Of a stretch of 64,000 nt of DNA, positions 26,201-35,859 are shown piece by piece. The notes under the pieces are model-generated. The model ran no database searches. It was given only the letters and a program-made list of their open reading frames with translations, and had not been told where the DNA came from. Within the stretch, counting starts at the first letter, position 1, and every line of letters starts with the position of its first letter. Origin of the DNA: Phoronis australis (Eukaryota > Phoronida > Phoronidae); the NCBI GenBank assembly GCA_002633005.1, contig NMRA01000101.1:883151-947150 (forward strand). The letters are read 5' to 3'. The translations under genes and the position numbers were made by a program.

Positions 26201-29200
26201 TGAATACAGTTGGGGACCAGGCAAAGACTTTGGCATTTCTAAAATTGCAAAGCACCAGTGAACACTGATGAAATGGGTGGAGAAATGGTAAACTATTTCA
26301 TTTTATCGTGTTCACGTTTACTAGAGGTTGTACAACAATGAGAATTATATTGCACGAAAAAGTTTACTGAGCCATAGACCAGACTAATTATCTCGGTCTG
26401 TAGTTGTCTACATGGAATGGATGAGTAAATAGTCTGCAGGGAACGGATGAGTATATCGTCTGCTATGTAAGCTAACACCGATCCAACCGATTTGACTTGG
26501 GCAGGACTATAATAATCGATAACGGAAGTTTCATGATACAAGTATGAACAAGCTCAAATATATATTTCGTACGTGCCTAGAGCCAGAGCATTCACTTTCA
26601 ACAAGTAGACTGAAGCCATGTCCTGGTGTGTCCGCTTCCTAAAGCAACTTATTTAATTGGTGATTGAAATACGTTGGAATTATAGACAAAACTTATCACA
26701 CACAGTGGTCAAACAATGACAATTTACTGCGGTGCCGGGCTGCGCATCCACAGCGACAATTCACCACTACTCTCCTTTGAAACTCAGGCAATCAGGGGAT
26801 CCCATTTCCCGTACTCTCATATGGCAACGGGCTCTGCATCCCATTGGGACCATTCACCACCATGCTCCTTTTGAAACCCAGGGGAAACACTGATAGTCCA
26901 TTTAAGTGTCATAAAATTTGCATTTTATGGAATGTCTATCCACAAATAGTTGCTTGTATTTAGCAGTTTACTTCCTTTGAACTTACGTAATTGAAATAAA
27001 TAGTGTGCAAAGTCACCCGCATTACATTTAGACTGCAATACAAGAATATCACTTAAGAAACTGGAGTTGATCAAGTTGCCATCACACACTACATCACATG
27101 ACAACAAACAATACACACCCCATGGTATAAGAACTATGACTAGTACTAGGACAAGGAAACAATTTTCACACCTTATGTTAACAGGAATAAAATCTGGCAA
27201 GATTAATTGTGAATTCTAACTTTAACAATCATCCTTTAACTGCACTCTTGTGGGTGTAGAAACATAAGTGGTAACAGAAAACTTACCGTTGAACTTTTAC
27301 GTCCTGGATGTCGAATTTTTATCCTGAATGGTGGATTTTGTCTGTGCACTTTCTTCAGAAAGGTAATCTTTGTGCCATGCTGGTCAACTGGGCAGGCAAA
27401 TTTATCCCACAATTTGACACGCTCCGTCAAACCTGCAGTCTTCAATAACTTTTCCTCTAGGAAATTCTCTGCATGGTTCGGACACATCCACCTGCCAGAG
27501 GGCATGGAGGTAAGGGGTGGATCAAGGCAATCCAGATGAAACAAAAGTGGGCAGTAATCGCACTGCAACAAAGGTGCCTTGCGACAGCTCCTGCAAAACA
27601 AGGAACATCAATTTTCACGAACCTAAATCACTAAGAAGAGTTTTGTTGTAAAACATATTCAATGGACAACAGATTTACTCAGAATCAAAGTTTTCGATTT
27701 TATGTTCACTTTCATCATGTTTTTTAATGAGAAGAATGTTAGTACATACCTGCAACAGACAAAGCACACCTTTGCAGGTAGAGGCACCATGCCGTTGTCT
27801 AATTCATGCGCCACTTTCTTGGAGCTTCTATTGGTTTCCTTCCACCATTTTCTTTTACTTGTACCTACAACACAGAACTGGCTCGACAAAAATCTAATAT
27901 AACCAAGACACCAAATTCAACAACTAGACGAGGTTCTTGAAAGGAATAACCAAGAACGAGAAGCGACATTTGGGGAAATCCACGAGGTCGACAAAACCAA
28001 GAACACGAACAACCATGACCCTGACACTTATTATGCCGCAAACCGGTAAAAGTGCATGAGTCAATAAAAGAACAGTCATCAAATGAGAAAACCTTGAATT
28101 ACCCGAGAACAGTAACTCGTAGTGAAAAAACAATAACACACTTCAGATAGTCCTCCAGGAGATCTATTTACATACTAAATTTCAAATGGTTCTGTAAAAG
28201 AATCACAGAGCTATGATTATTCGAAAAATGGCCGCAACAGTATTTTCTGACCAATTTTGCACAAAAACCATAGTCCTATATCTATTGATGAGATAAATAT
28301 TGTTTGTGAATTTCGTGTTTATCAGCCGAATGATGCGACGTGTAGCACGGATGATAGACCAACAACAGTGCAATGAAGAATAAGTCAATAAAAGAACAAT
28401 CATCTCACTAGTAAATCTCGAGAATGGTGAGTTGTAGCGAGAAATGAGTTTCACACTGCAGGTAGCACTTGACGAGATCTCGCCACATACCAAACTTCAG
28501 ACAGATCCAGGGAAGTCAGAGACAAAGCATCATAACACAAGCCCGGCCATTGGGAAATCTCAAATAACTAGAGAAAAGTCAGTCGTAGCAAAAAACAAGT
28601 AGTACAGTGGTGATAGATCTATCCCAATAGCAATTTTCAAAAAGATGTCACAGCGCCATATTGTCGGAAATCAACAAAAAAACAAAAGGCCTCAAGATAT
28701 TAATGAGACAAGCTGTAGGTAAATCTCATGACAAACAGACAAAAAATGCGACCTGTAGCAACAAATAAACAGAAACTTCATGGACAAGCAAGACACTTGG
28801 TTTTCAAGTAAAAATACACTACGTTCAACAACTAGAATAAGAAACATGAATGATAACATATATTAAGATCAACTAGATCATAGTCTTGGAAGGAATGACA
28901 AAAAAGAACAACTGAAATTTTAACACAATTGTTTCTACGTTGTGAAATCAAAATTCAAAAAGCTGTTGCATAACACAGGACCTTGTTCAAGTGAGAATAG
29001 TTGTGACTTTACTAGCAAAGTATGAGAGTAGAGGACATTAGCCAAGATTCATGCCATGACTGACAGGCACATGACATAAAGTTGCCCCAAATTCAGCTCA
29101 CCAGGTAGCGCTTGATGCAGCAGCATGTTCTTTGGCATCTCAAACTGCTTTGGGTTCATAGCTTGAGCAGCCTTAATCAAGGCGGCAAATGGACCGGTAT

Positions 29201-32200
29201 CGTTGTCTCCCTCATCCATATCCACTGAGGCGGCATCCTCCTCCACCATTGGTCCACGTGACAAAGCTCGGCGGGAAACTGAGCTCTTACTACTGCATGT
29301 GGAACCGGCATCATCTTCTTTTTCTTTGAACAACATGTACTATAAAATAAACACATAACACTGTTTACACACAGTATAGATTTTCTAACAATATTCACAG
29401 TTTGAAAAGCACAAAACACAGTCTATGCAAAGTTTAGATTTTCGAACAACAGGGTTAAATATCAGGGCTTGGAATGACCAATGACAAAAATGCGGAAACT
29501 TTTACAGCCCAAATCATGCACGCTACTCAGCCTTGAAATGTACTCAGCCTTGAAATGGTCGATGTGAACCTTTCCCCGACAAAAATCGGTAAGACTAAAA
29601 AAAAAAAAACGTTACCACCATCAGTAGCATGCGTCTGCGTCCTTTTAGCTCGTCCGTCCGCCCCCAACCCACACATTTTTGGCTGCAGAGCCGTAGTATT
29701 TGTCGCCGCGGTATACAATAACACGAGACGCCATTGAAAATCCCACCACGCTATCCCAGATGCCCCGGCAATGTTGACAATTTACGTTCCTCCGAAACAT
29801 AAAGAGCAACTTCCGCTTTTCGAGGTGAACGTCGTCTGCAACGCCGCGGTAAGAAAGGAATTTGCCGTGGAAATTTTATATCAAATCCGATTTTTTTTAC
29901 ACGGAAATATAATAAAATGCGCGGACAGAACATTTGAAAAAAGCGGAAATCCGCGTTTCCGCGGAAAATTCCAAGCCCTGAAATATACAGTATTCTAATA
30001 TTAATTTATATCCTCTAAGATAACAAATATTGAGTTCATATTTGCATAATAGCCAACTGGTCAAAAATCAAAGTTTACCTCAGGTGTAGCCCCTATCTTA
30101 CATCTGTAACAAATCCATTCTCCGGTAGGCAAGTCATCTTCAAATAATGGAGGGTCACTACAAAAGAAAGCTCACTCTACAACCTACAGCAACTGTAATG
30201 TCAGTAGCGCCACCTTTAGTGTCTGTTGCAAGTCTGATGAGTTTTGCATCACCGTTTTTAAATGTGTGTCGATGTATGCAATTTCCATAGCTATGTTGGT
30301 GTGTTGTACAAGAAGAGGGCGTTTCACTGTCACCTTGAGGCTTGAGACCTTAATGTGATCAGATGTTTGTGACATTGGACATGCACTGTTGCATGGAAAG
30401 AATATTGTGTTTGTTTTTAATGTTCTCGCAAAAGCAAACAGAGCTTTGGCCGTCAACATTTGGTCACCATACTGTTGCTACAAACTTACTTTAGCAATGC
30501 TTGTCGGTTCAAGAGATCCCATAACAGAGCTTGGTTTTGAAGGAAGTTAACAGACTGAAGTAGGAATCCTTTGGCAAAAATCAGAAGGCCCAATAGATCT
30601 TTTATCTATGCTGCTGCTACAATATGGAATTCTCTTAGCCCAGAAATTAAACGGTACGATTCAAGTGATATTTTCAAACGTAATTTTAAAAAGTGGCTGT
30701 AATTTACCTAACCTTTTTTACCCTACCTGTCTCAATCATGTCATTCTTTCCATTATCGTAAATACTCTCACTGCCATCTCTTTATTTATTTCATTTTTCT
30801 TGGTATATTTTCACCATTTTTCATCATTTATTTATTGTTTTAATTCTCAAACTGTTTTAATTGTATCTTTTTATGCATATTTAATTGTTGTTTTATTACT
30901 TCATTGTATTATGTTACTGTTTTTTGCTGTAGAGGGCCCTCTTGGAAAGCAGTGCTGAAGGCCACCCTCATTTTAAATATCACAATAAATAAATTAATTA
31001 ATTAATAAATAAATATCCATTTGCCCAAAGAAGTTGCCTTACACACTGGATATTGGAACCAAAAGAGGGAAGTGGATCATCAACAAACCCACAAACTTCT
31101 GATTTCCCAGACCCGCAAAAGAAAACGCCGGTAGATATTTCCCCAGTTCCATGACTTTTCACTTCAGGTATCTCATTTCAATTTTTCGGCTCTAGCCACA
31201 GGGGTCTGGTGACCTGAGTTGTGGTTTGGCGACTTGGGAATTTGGCGAGTTAATGCTATGCTAATTGTTGACGCTTGCACAGGATGACCACTCTCCATGT
31301 GATGTAACAAAAAAGTGCCATTATACCGAAACACTTAGTCTGCTTCAGGGTTACACAAGTTAACGAAGCTTTGAAAAACAGATTGCAGACATGAACACTT
31401 TGTACTAGAATATTTCCAAAAGGGTTACAGCAAAACGTGTTGACTGAGTGAAATACAGAAACTGAATGTTTTGGTTCGACAAATTCTGGAAAGTAAGCTT
31501 AATTCATAATGAATGATCAAGAAATTCTACTTGTACGTAATGAATGTAAAGATTTCATTTAAGTTAGTAGTTTTATTGGTGAATTTCACAAATCAACTTG
31601 GAACATTTATGATATCAGCATTTCATGCACGATTAATGAAAACTTTTTTACATAAACCTAATTTCTTATGGAATTTGAGTCAAGTCGTAAATCATTAATT
31701 AGGTGCCCGTTCGCCAAAAAAATTGGGATTTGTACGCACCTTGTGGTGTCTAACAATTGCACCAATTTTCGGACATGGATTACCCAACTGTTCTACCCAC
31801 AGGTGTCACTGAAGAGCAATTAACTAACAGAGTCCACTGTCTTGTGTACTATCTTGAATAGCCAATTTGGTAGAGAACACAAATCAATGTATGTGTATCT
31901 CAATGCATTTTAACCAACCAGAGGACGTATCAGTAGATGTTAAGAAAAGGATGAACATGCCCTTAGTGAAAATAGCTTCAAAAAAAATTTGAAAGGAATT
32001 CTTTCAAGTATGCAATGACCTGTAACTTTGAACAACACACACTTCTTCATAACACTTCTCCCACCACCTCAGATAGTGATGCAGCACAAAAGACTTAATG
32101 CGTAATGAAAGCTGTATATACAAAATATCTAAATTGCACTCACTGACACAGGAGGTGAAATGCTGCAGGACACCGGTCACAACACAAGAGGTCGCCACCT

Positions 32201-35065
32201 TCTTTACAACTATCGCAACAATCATGATTGACTGCATTCTTGGGTCGCCTGTAAATGTTACGTTCAGGTTGCGGCTTGCTCCTTTTTCTGCTGGATTCTT
32301 CACTTTGAGGAGGGGCAACAAGTCGCTGGATCTCCTGAATGGTGCAAATTAAGTTATGTAATGTACTGTCAGTTTACACACAAATTCAGTTAGACAACTT
32401 AACTGTGTTGTATAATCTAGGAATAGGTAGATGTAATTATGCAACCCAAATGTTTGGATCAAAAATATATTTCCTTCTAATCGGAAATCTTAAGCAAGTT
32501 CGGACAAGATCATGAGATTGCCGACTTGGCAAATAAAGGACATTCGATACCACCTAGGCCATATATTCACTGGAATATTGTTATCTCTCCCTCCCACAAA
32601 ACCCACCAACTGGCGTCAAATATCATGGAATGTTGACTAATTAAATTTATACGATTTAGGACACGTGGTGGACAAGTGAAACTGTTTTTTTTTTCTCCAC
32701 AGATGTTGCAACCAATAGATGTTTTATCAAATTATTATACCAAACGCTTCAATAAATTGTGGGAATTAGCAATATTAAAGGCCTTTGAAAACTGAAAAAA
32801 GAGATTGGTTTGTGGGAACCATGTTGACCGGAATTGGCAAGATTTCACCGTATGCTAACAAAAATAAATGCATTTGGGATATACAACTAGACATGTTTTA
32901 CAGACAATAGGAACAAAAACAGACAATAATTTGACACCTTTGAATGTGCAAAATTTCCATGATATTGAGACTATTCCAAGGATATTTGTGTGCCATTTTG
33001 ATGTTCTGTTTAAGTTATGCCCAGCGGTGCTATCTAAAATAATGCTGCTTGAATATTCATCACATGCTCTTTTTCTTTATTATCATTTTTGTCTATAGTG
33101 GTGAGGTCAGTGAGATTTAAGGGCAGGTCAGCCTGTGTAGGCAAAACATCACCCTAGGCAACGCAAAGCAGGGTCATACGAAGTTCCTATTAGGGAATGC
33201 TCAACTGTTTAACTTAATGATTGTTAAAATAAAATACACTGTAAACATGTGAATTACAGATTAACAAATTTACAAACTACAATTAATTGCTTTTCAGTGT
33301 CTAAGAACAGCAAGGGTAATTATTGACATTTTTAGCACTTGCTTGAAAGTGAAGTGTGCTTGTAATAAGAAGTAATAAGTATGCAAAGCATAGTATAAGT
33401 ATAAAAGTAGGGAGGTAAAAAAAGAAACAACCACCTTTAATTACATAGACACAGTTGAGACTAAGTGGAACATGTCAGAATGAGTTACAGGCTAATTTGG
33501 TCTGGATGCTTGTGATAAGTTATAGTAGAAATAAAATTTTTTATTGCTATTAACAACAATCGGGTATTACACCCTTTGGGTGTCTTGAAAGTGTCTAACA
33601 TTTTGACTTGTCTATATAGCCGATATTTTTTACCCACACTAAAAAATCGAATCAACAAGTAATATCAATACATTTTCAATCGCAAAACAGTCTTTGCTTT
33701 TTGATATGGAGTGTTTATTTCAAATGCGCAGTACACAGTTTCCAGTGACACCAGTTTACCTATTTCCTATTCCATTTTAGAGGTTGTGCCAATGCCTACT
33801 AGAACACCAACAACGGCTAGTGCAGCATCCCATTTTTACACACTGCACTTTCACACTTATGAAAGAGTAGAACACATACCTGGTTAAGATTCTGACACGA
33901 CCACAAATAACCTCTAAATACTAGATATATTCACTATAGCCAATACACTGCTCTGAAACAGAGCTGAAGGGCAATCCAAGTTTCTCAAAAATTTGTGAAA
34001 TGGACATAAATCAAAAGAATGGGAGAAAAATACTAGTTGGTTGTGCTAGTACTAACCAAATTGAATTAATTCATTTGACATATTTAGGGAACTGAAAACG
34101 GTCTTAGTGGTTATATTTGGTCTCTTTTTAACTTTGTCTAACAACAATGAATCTTCTACTCTCAGTTTTTGACCTAATGATGTCATGAAGTGACCTGAAT
34201 GCCAACCAATAAGAAAAGTGAATGCTAAAGTTCACCGCTGAATTGAAAATGTAAATGGTGGAGTGACAAGCGAATAGTAACAAAAACGAATCTTTGTGTG
34301 AACAAGTTCTTTCGAAGGACTTCATTTCCAAACAGTTATATTTGCCACATTATTTCTGAACATAAATGTGCAATTTGTGTGTGATATGTATACAATTTTA
34401 GGCTTTCAATGTACAGACTTTCCAACCCTGTTTAAAGGTTGGTTCACTGACTATACCTAGTAAACACGCTGTGACACCCGACTTCTGGCTATGACGTACA
34501 GCCACATAAAACCTCTCTAAATACCTTGCTAAGTGGAAATTGCCTCTTTGCTGAACGGTCTGGATCATCGGCTCTAACAGGTGCAACCCGGATTCAAGTC
34601 TTCATGACGGCGAAATTTTCTATACACAGTATTTAATGCCCAATAGGGTTATTGTTAACAATCGGACTCTAAATTATAGACACTGTGACTTGATATTAGT
34701 GTTTTCCCAATCCCCTCTATATGTCAAATAAAAAAATGTGTGAAAACCAAATGATAAAGTCCCTTCCCACAGTCACACTTAATTTCACAGAAGTCATTAC
34801 TTGGCGCACTGTTCAATGGCCTCACTTGAATTTTGCATACCAAGAAAATAGCCAAGCACTCAGTATTAAGGTTAGGACTTGTGGCTATGATTTGGAGTCA
34901 GATTGTAAGCTATAAATCGCGATCGTATCTCAGGAGAGATATAAAATAACAACACTCAGCAGCAAAATGGCGAATATTTAGAACATTTGTCGCTGTGAAG
35001 TCCACGTTTCCTACCTCCATAATTCCTCCCGAAGTATCTAAATCGTAAATTGTTCCTTCGTTCAT
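14210..35065 (-). CDS. PHF12: PHD finger protein 12 (Pf1), SIN3-HDAC corepressor subunit, 14 coding exons
   Basis: PHF12 links MRG15 and SIN3-HDAC to chromatin in the nucleus. Exons join in phase: 35015-35065, 32144-32334, 30079-30157, 29102-29339, 27750-27864, 27287-27590, 25137-25277, 23699-24362, 22357-22476, 20055 (or 20007)-20141, 19146-19241, 16522-16604, 15360-15578, 14210-14428. This gives 868 aa, or 884 with the stronger exon-10 donor; human PHF12 is about 1004. The N-terminus [11 protein letters not shown] is conserved. PHD1 spans residues 57-100 (C57/C60, C69/C72, H77/C80, C97/C100). The MRG15-binding helix and FEMP motif lie at 158-176. PHD2 spans 220-264 (C220/C223, C235/C238, H243/C246, C261/H264). 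Exon 8 is Ser/Thr-rich with an IKQE SUMO-type motif. The FHA-like region (about 690-840) contains [15 protein letters not shown] and [20 protein letters not shown]. The ATG at 35063-35065 agrees with the family start. Every exon has AG and GT borders. Confidence 0.97.
14576..15042. repeat. Degenerate tandem array of about 37 bp in the last PHF12 intron
   Basis: More than ten imperfect copies of a unit like CTGACAACAAGTGACCACC followed by TACAGACAGCATACAGA. Copies vary in length and sequence. The array fills much of the intron between the last two PHF12 exons. Open frames in it are translation of the repeat, not a gene. Confidence 0.9.
16700..17240 (+). repeat. Diverged copy of a CTAG-core dispersed repeat (intronic)
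   Basis: This stretch of a PHF12 intron contains ACCACTAGGTGATGCC (16911) and twice CCATTAGGGGGCAC (17054, 17195), with AAAATTTCAAAATGATC-type sequence between. The same order of motifs recurs more cleanly at 54540-55230, so I treat it as an old family member. Element ends are not resolved. Confidence 0.55.
17366..17878. mobile_element. TIR element with G/C-run ends, interrupted by the assembly gap
   Basis: The left end AGGGCTATTCCAGTAAAATC followed by TGGGAGGGGGG is mirrored at the right by CCCCCCTCCCATACAGATTT and then GCTGGAACAGCCCT. The inverted repeats are about 35 bp long with few mismatches. The centre is lost in the gap at 17408-17561. The homopolymer G-run probably caused the gap. 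No transposase is visible. Confidence 0.75.
17408..17561. other. Assembly gap (154 N)
   Basis: An unbroken run of undetermined bases directly after a G-rich stretch. Open frames across it are meaningless. Confidence 1.
18902..19059 (-). mobile_element. Foldback element with a tRNA-like promoter on the minus strand
   Basis: Arms of about 46 bp (18902-18947 and 19014-19059) are inverted copies. Both begin AAGTCTGGTCAGCACG and end GACCTAAT. Between them, on the minus strand, is GGTCCCGGGTTCAAGTCC, a perfect RNA polymerase III box B (GGTTCAAGTCC). TGGTCAGCACG in the arm resembles a box A at roughly tRNA spacing. This suggests a tRNA-derived SINE fragment whose head has been duplicated in inverted orientation. 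It is not an intact tRNA, since no cloverleaf acceptor stem is evident. Confidence 0.65.
19440..19600. repeat. Degenerate tandem repeat of about 40-45 bp
   Basis: Imperfect repeats of TCAAACAAAATGAACAGTGT followed by CAGCCAGGG-like sequence, about three to four copies. It lies in the PHF12 intron between exons 10 and 11. Confidence 0.6.
19787..20030. repeat. 43-bp tandem array carrying five 5' splice-site consensus motifs
   Basis: ACTCACCAGAGGGAGACAC recurs with its start at 19829, 19872, 19915, 19958 and 20001, an exact 43-bp period. On the PHF12 (minus) strand each copy reads CTCTG|GTGAGTATTG, a strong U1-type donor. The array begins immediately downstream of PHF12 exon 10. The nearest copy gives an in-frame 48-nt extension of that exon. 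Confidence 0.95.
22610..23210 (+). repeat. Diverged copy of the CTAG-core dispersed repeat (intronic)
   Basis: Contains AAAATGGCCACTAGGTGACAC at 22679, then a second module with GGACGCAAAAACAAAATTGCC and ACGCCACAGTAGTTGGACCC, matching modules of the better-preserved copy at 54700. Phrases such as TTTCCTGAAAATCAGTCAAC correspond to its fixed spacer. It lies in a PHF12 intron. Confidence 0.7.
25878..26892. mobile_element. hAT-type non-autonomous element
   Basis: Terminal inverted repeats CAGTGTTTCCC at the left (25878) and GGGAAACACTG at the right (ending 26892) flank about 1.0 kb. The host duplication ATAGTCCA lies at 26893-26900. On the left the same eight bases overlap the TIR (25872-25879), as if two bases were lost. 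The CAGTG TIR and 8-bp duplication are hAT hallmarks. An internal near-duplicate occurs at about 26735-26880 (GGGCTNCGCATCC...TTCACCAC). No transposase frame is present. It sits in the PHF12 intron before exon 7. Confidence 0.8.
28140..28800. repeat. Dispersed repeat with about 150-200 bp internal modules
   Basis: Phrases like TACCAAACTTCAGACAGATCC, AGTCGTAGC(A/G)AAAAAC and AAATCTC..ATAACTAG occur several times with drift. Related phrases are at 880-960. It appears to be a member of an old, internally modular repeat family in a PHF12 intron. Boundaries are not resolved. Confidence 0.5.
29463..29980. mobile_element. Short TIR element of hAT type (518 bp)
   Basis: Perfect 13-bp terminal inverted repeats CAGGGCTTGGAAT lie at 29463 and, inverted, end at 29980. 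The direct repeat AAATAT flanks both ends (29457-29462 and 29981-29986). Inside there is a second inverted pair around GCGGAAA. No transposase is present, and the two opposing internal frames are uninformative. It lies between PHF12 exons 3 and 4. The hAT assignment is from the CAGGG end type; the target duplication is shorter than the usual 8 bp. Confidence 0.78.
30583..31015 (+). mobile_element. 5'-truncated non-LTR retrotransposon (LINE) 3' end
   Basis: The frame 30583-30702 encodes [18 protein letters not shown], then [20 protein letters not shown] and a terminal Leu before TAA. This is the typical C-terminal tail of CR1/L2/Jockey-type ORF2 proteins (A-x-x-WNSLP...F+..+K.WL-stop). A T-rich 3' UTR follows, containing GCAGTGCTGAAGGCCACCCTC and ending in an ATTAA-type microsatellite tail (about 30980-31015). 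The reverse transcriptase is missing. It is inserted in a PHF12 intron antisense to the gene. Confidence 0.82.
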
Positions 35066-35859
35066 CTTGAACGTTTAAGTAAGATAATATGAAGCGGCAC
35101 TTAAAAGACCCAAAGCACAGATTAAGCACCGAAGTTTCTCAGCCTTTGACAAATATCCATTATTTCGTTCAAGAGATGGACAAGCGTGAACTCTACTTCA
35201 AGAGATCCCAATTCCGAATCTGTAGGAAATCACTCAACCAAACTTGAACAACAAACACTCAGTTGATTCTTCTACAACATCTGAGAACGAGCAATAATTT
35301 CGCAGAACGTCATCTGCAATACTTGGTGTTGAATTGTGACAGGTTAAGCACCTTCGAAGCTTCGGCTTGGCGCAAATGTCGGACGGGCAATCACGCATGC
35401 GTGGTGACCGCATGTATATTTTTGAGCATGCGCAGATTGAATCTTTGAAAGGGAAACCTTTTAATTTTCCACTTTATTCGTGATTTGAATGTGTTCGATA
35501 GATACCATGAGGTTGACAAAAGAACGTAGAACCAAACTGGCAACGTTACTCGAAAATGGATGTCTTTTTGTCTGAATAAAAAAATTGCTAGTTTACAGTT
35601 CCGACAATAGATGGTACTTGTGTCAGACGAGCAGCCAGTGTAGAGTTTCGTCGACCTAAGACTCTCGCAAAGTAAGGTATTGTGATCACGTGCTTAACTT
35701 GTAATGTAAGGCGACATCTCGCGAAGTCCTGCGTTGTTAAATTTTTGGGAGATTCTCGCATCTACGAAACGCACACCAGATGTCGCCCTGCTTTCGTTTC
35801 ATTTGAGCACCAGCTCATTGATTTGAGTCAGCCACCATACCGACGTGCTGAAAAAAAGG
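35066..35859. promoter_or_regulatory. Shared bidirectional promoter of PHF12 and LRRC47
   Basis: Only 794 bp separate the two divergent start codons. The interval contains the 12-bp palindrome CACGCATGCGTG (35392-35403) and GAGCATGCGCAG (core 35426-35434), close to the NRF1 consensus that is common in divergent housekeeping promoters. I see no clear TATA box at a sensible distance from either gene. Transcription start sites cannot be placed from sequence alone. Confidence 0.75.

Noticed and set aside
30608-30958. 116-codon hydrophobic open frame that looks like a membrane protein
   Set aside because: It is translation of the T-rich LINE 3' end in the wrong frame; the LINE C-terminus is in another frame and stops at 30702.
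35845-35859. Upstream in-frame extension of LRRC47 (GTG at 35845)
   Set aside because: Not an ATG; the next ATG at 35860 matches the family N-terminus.
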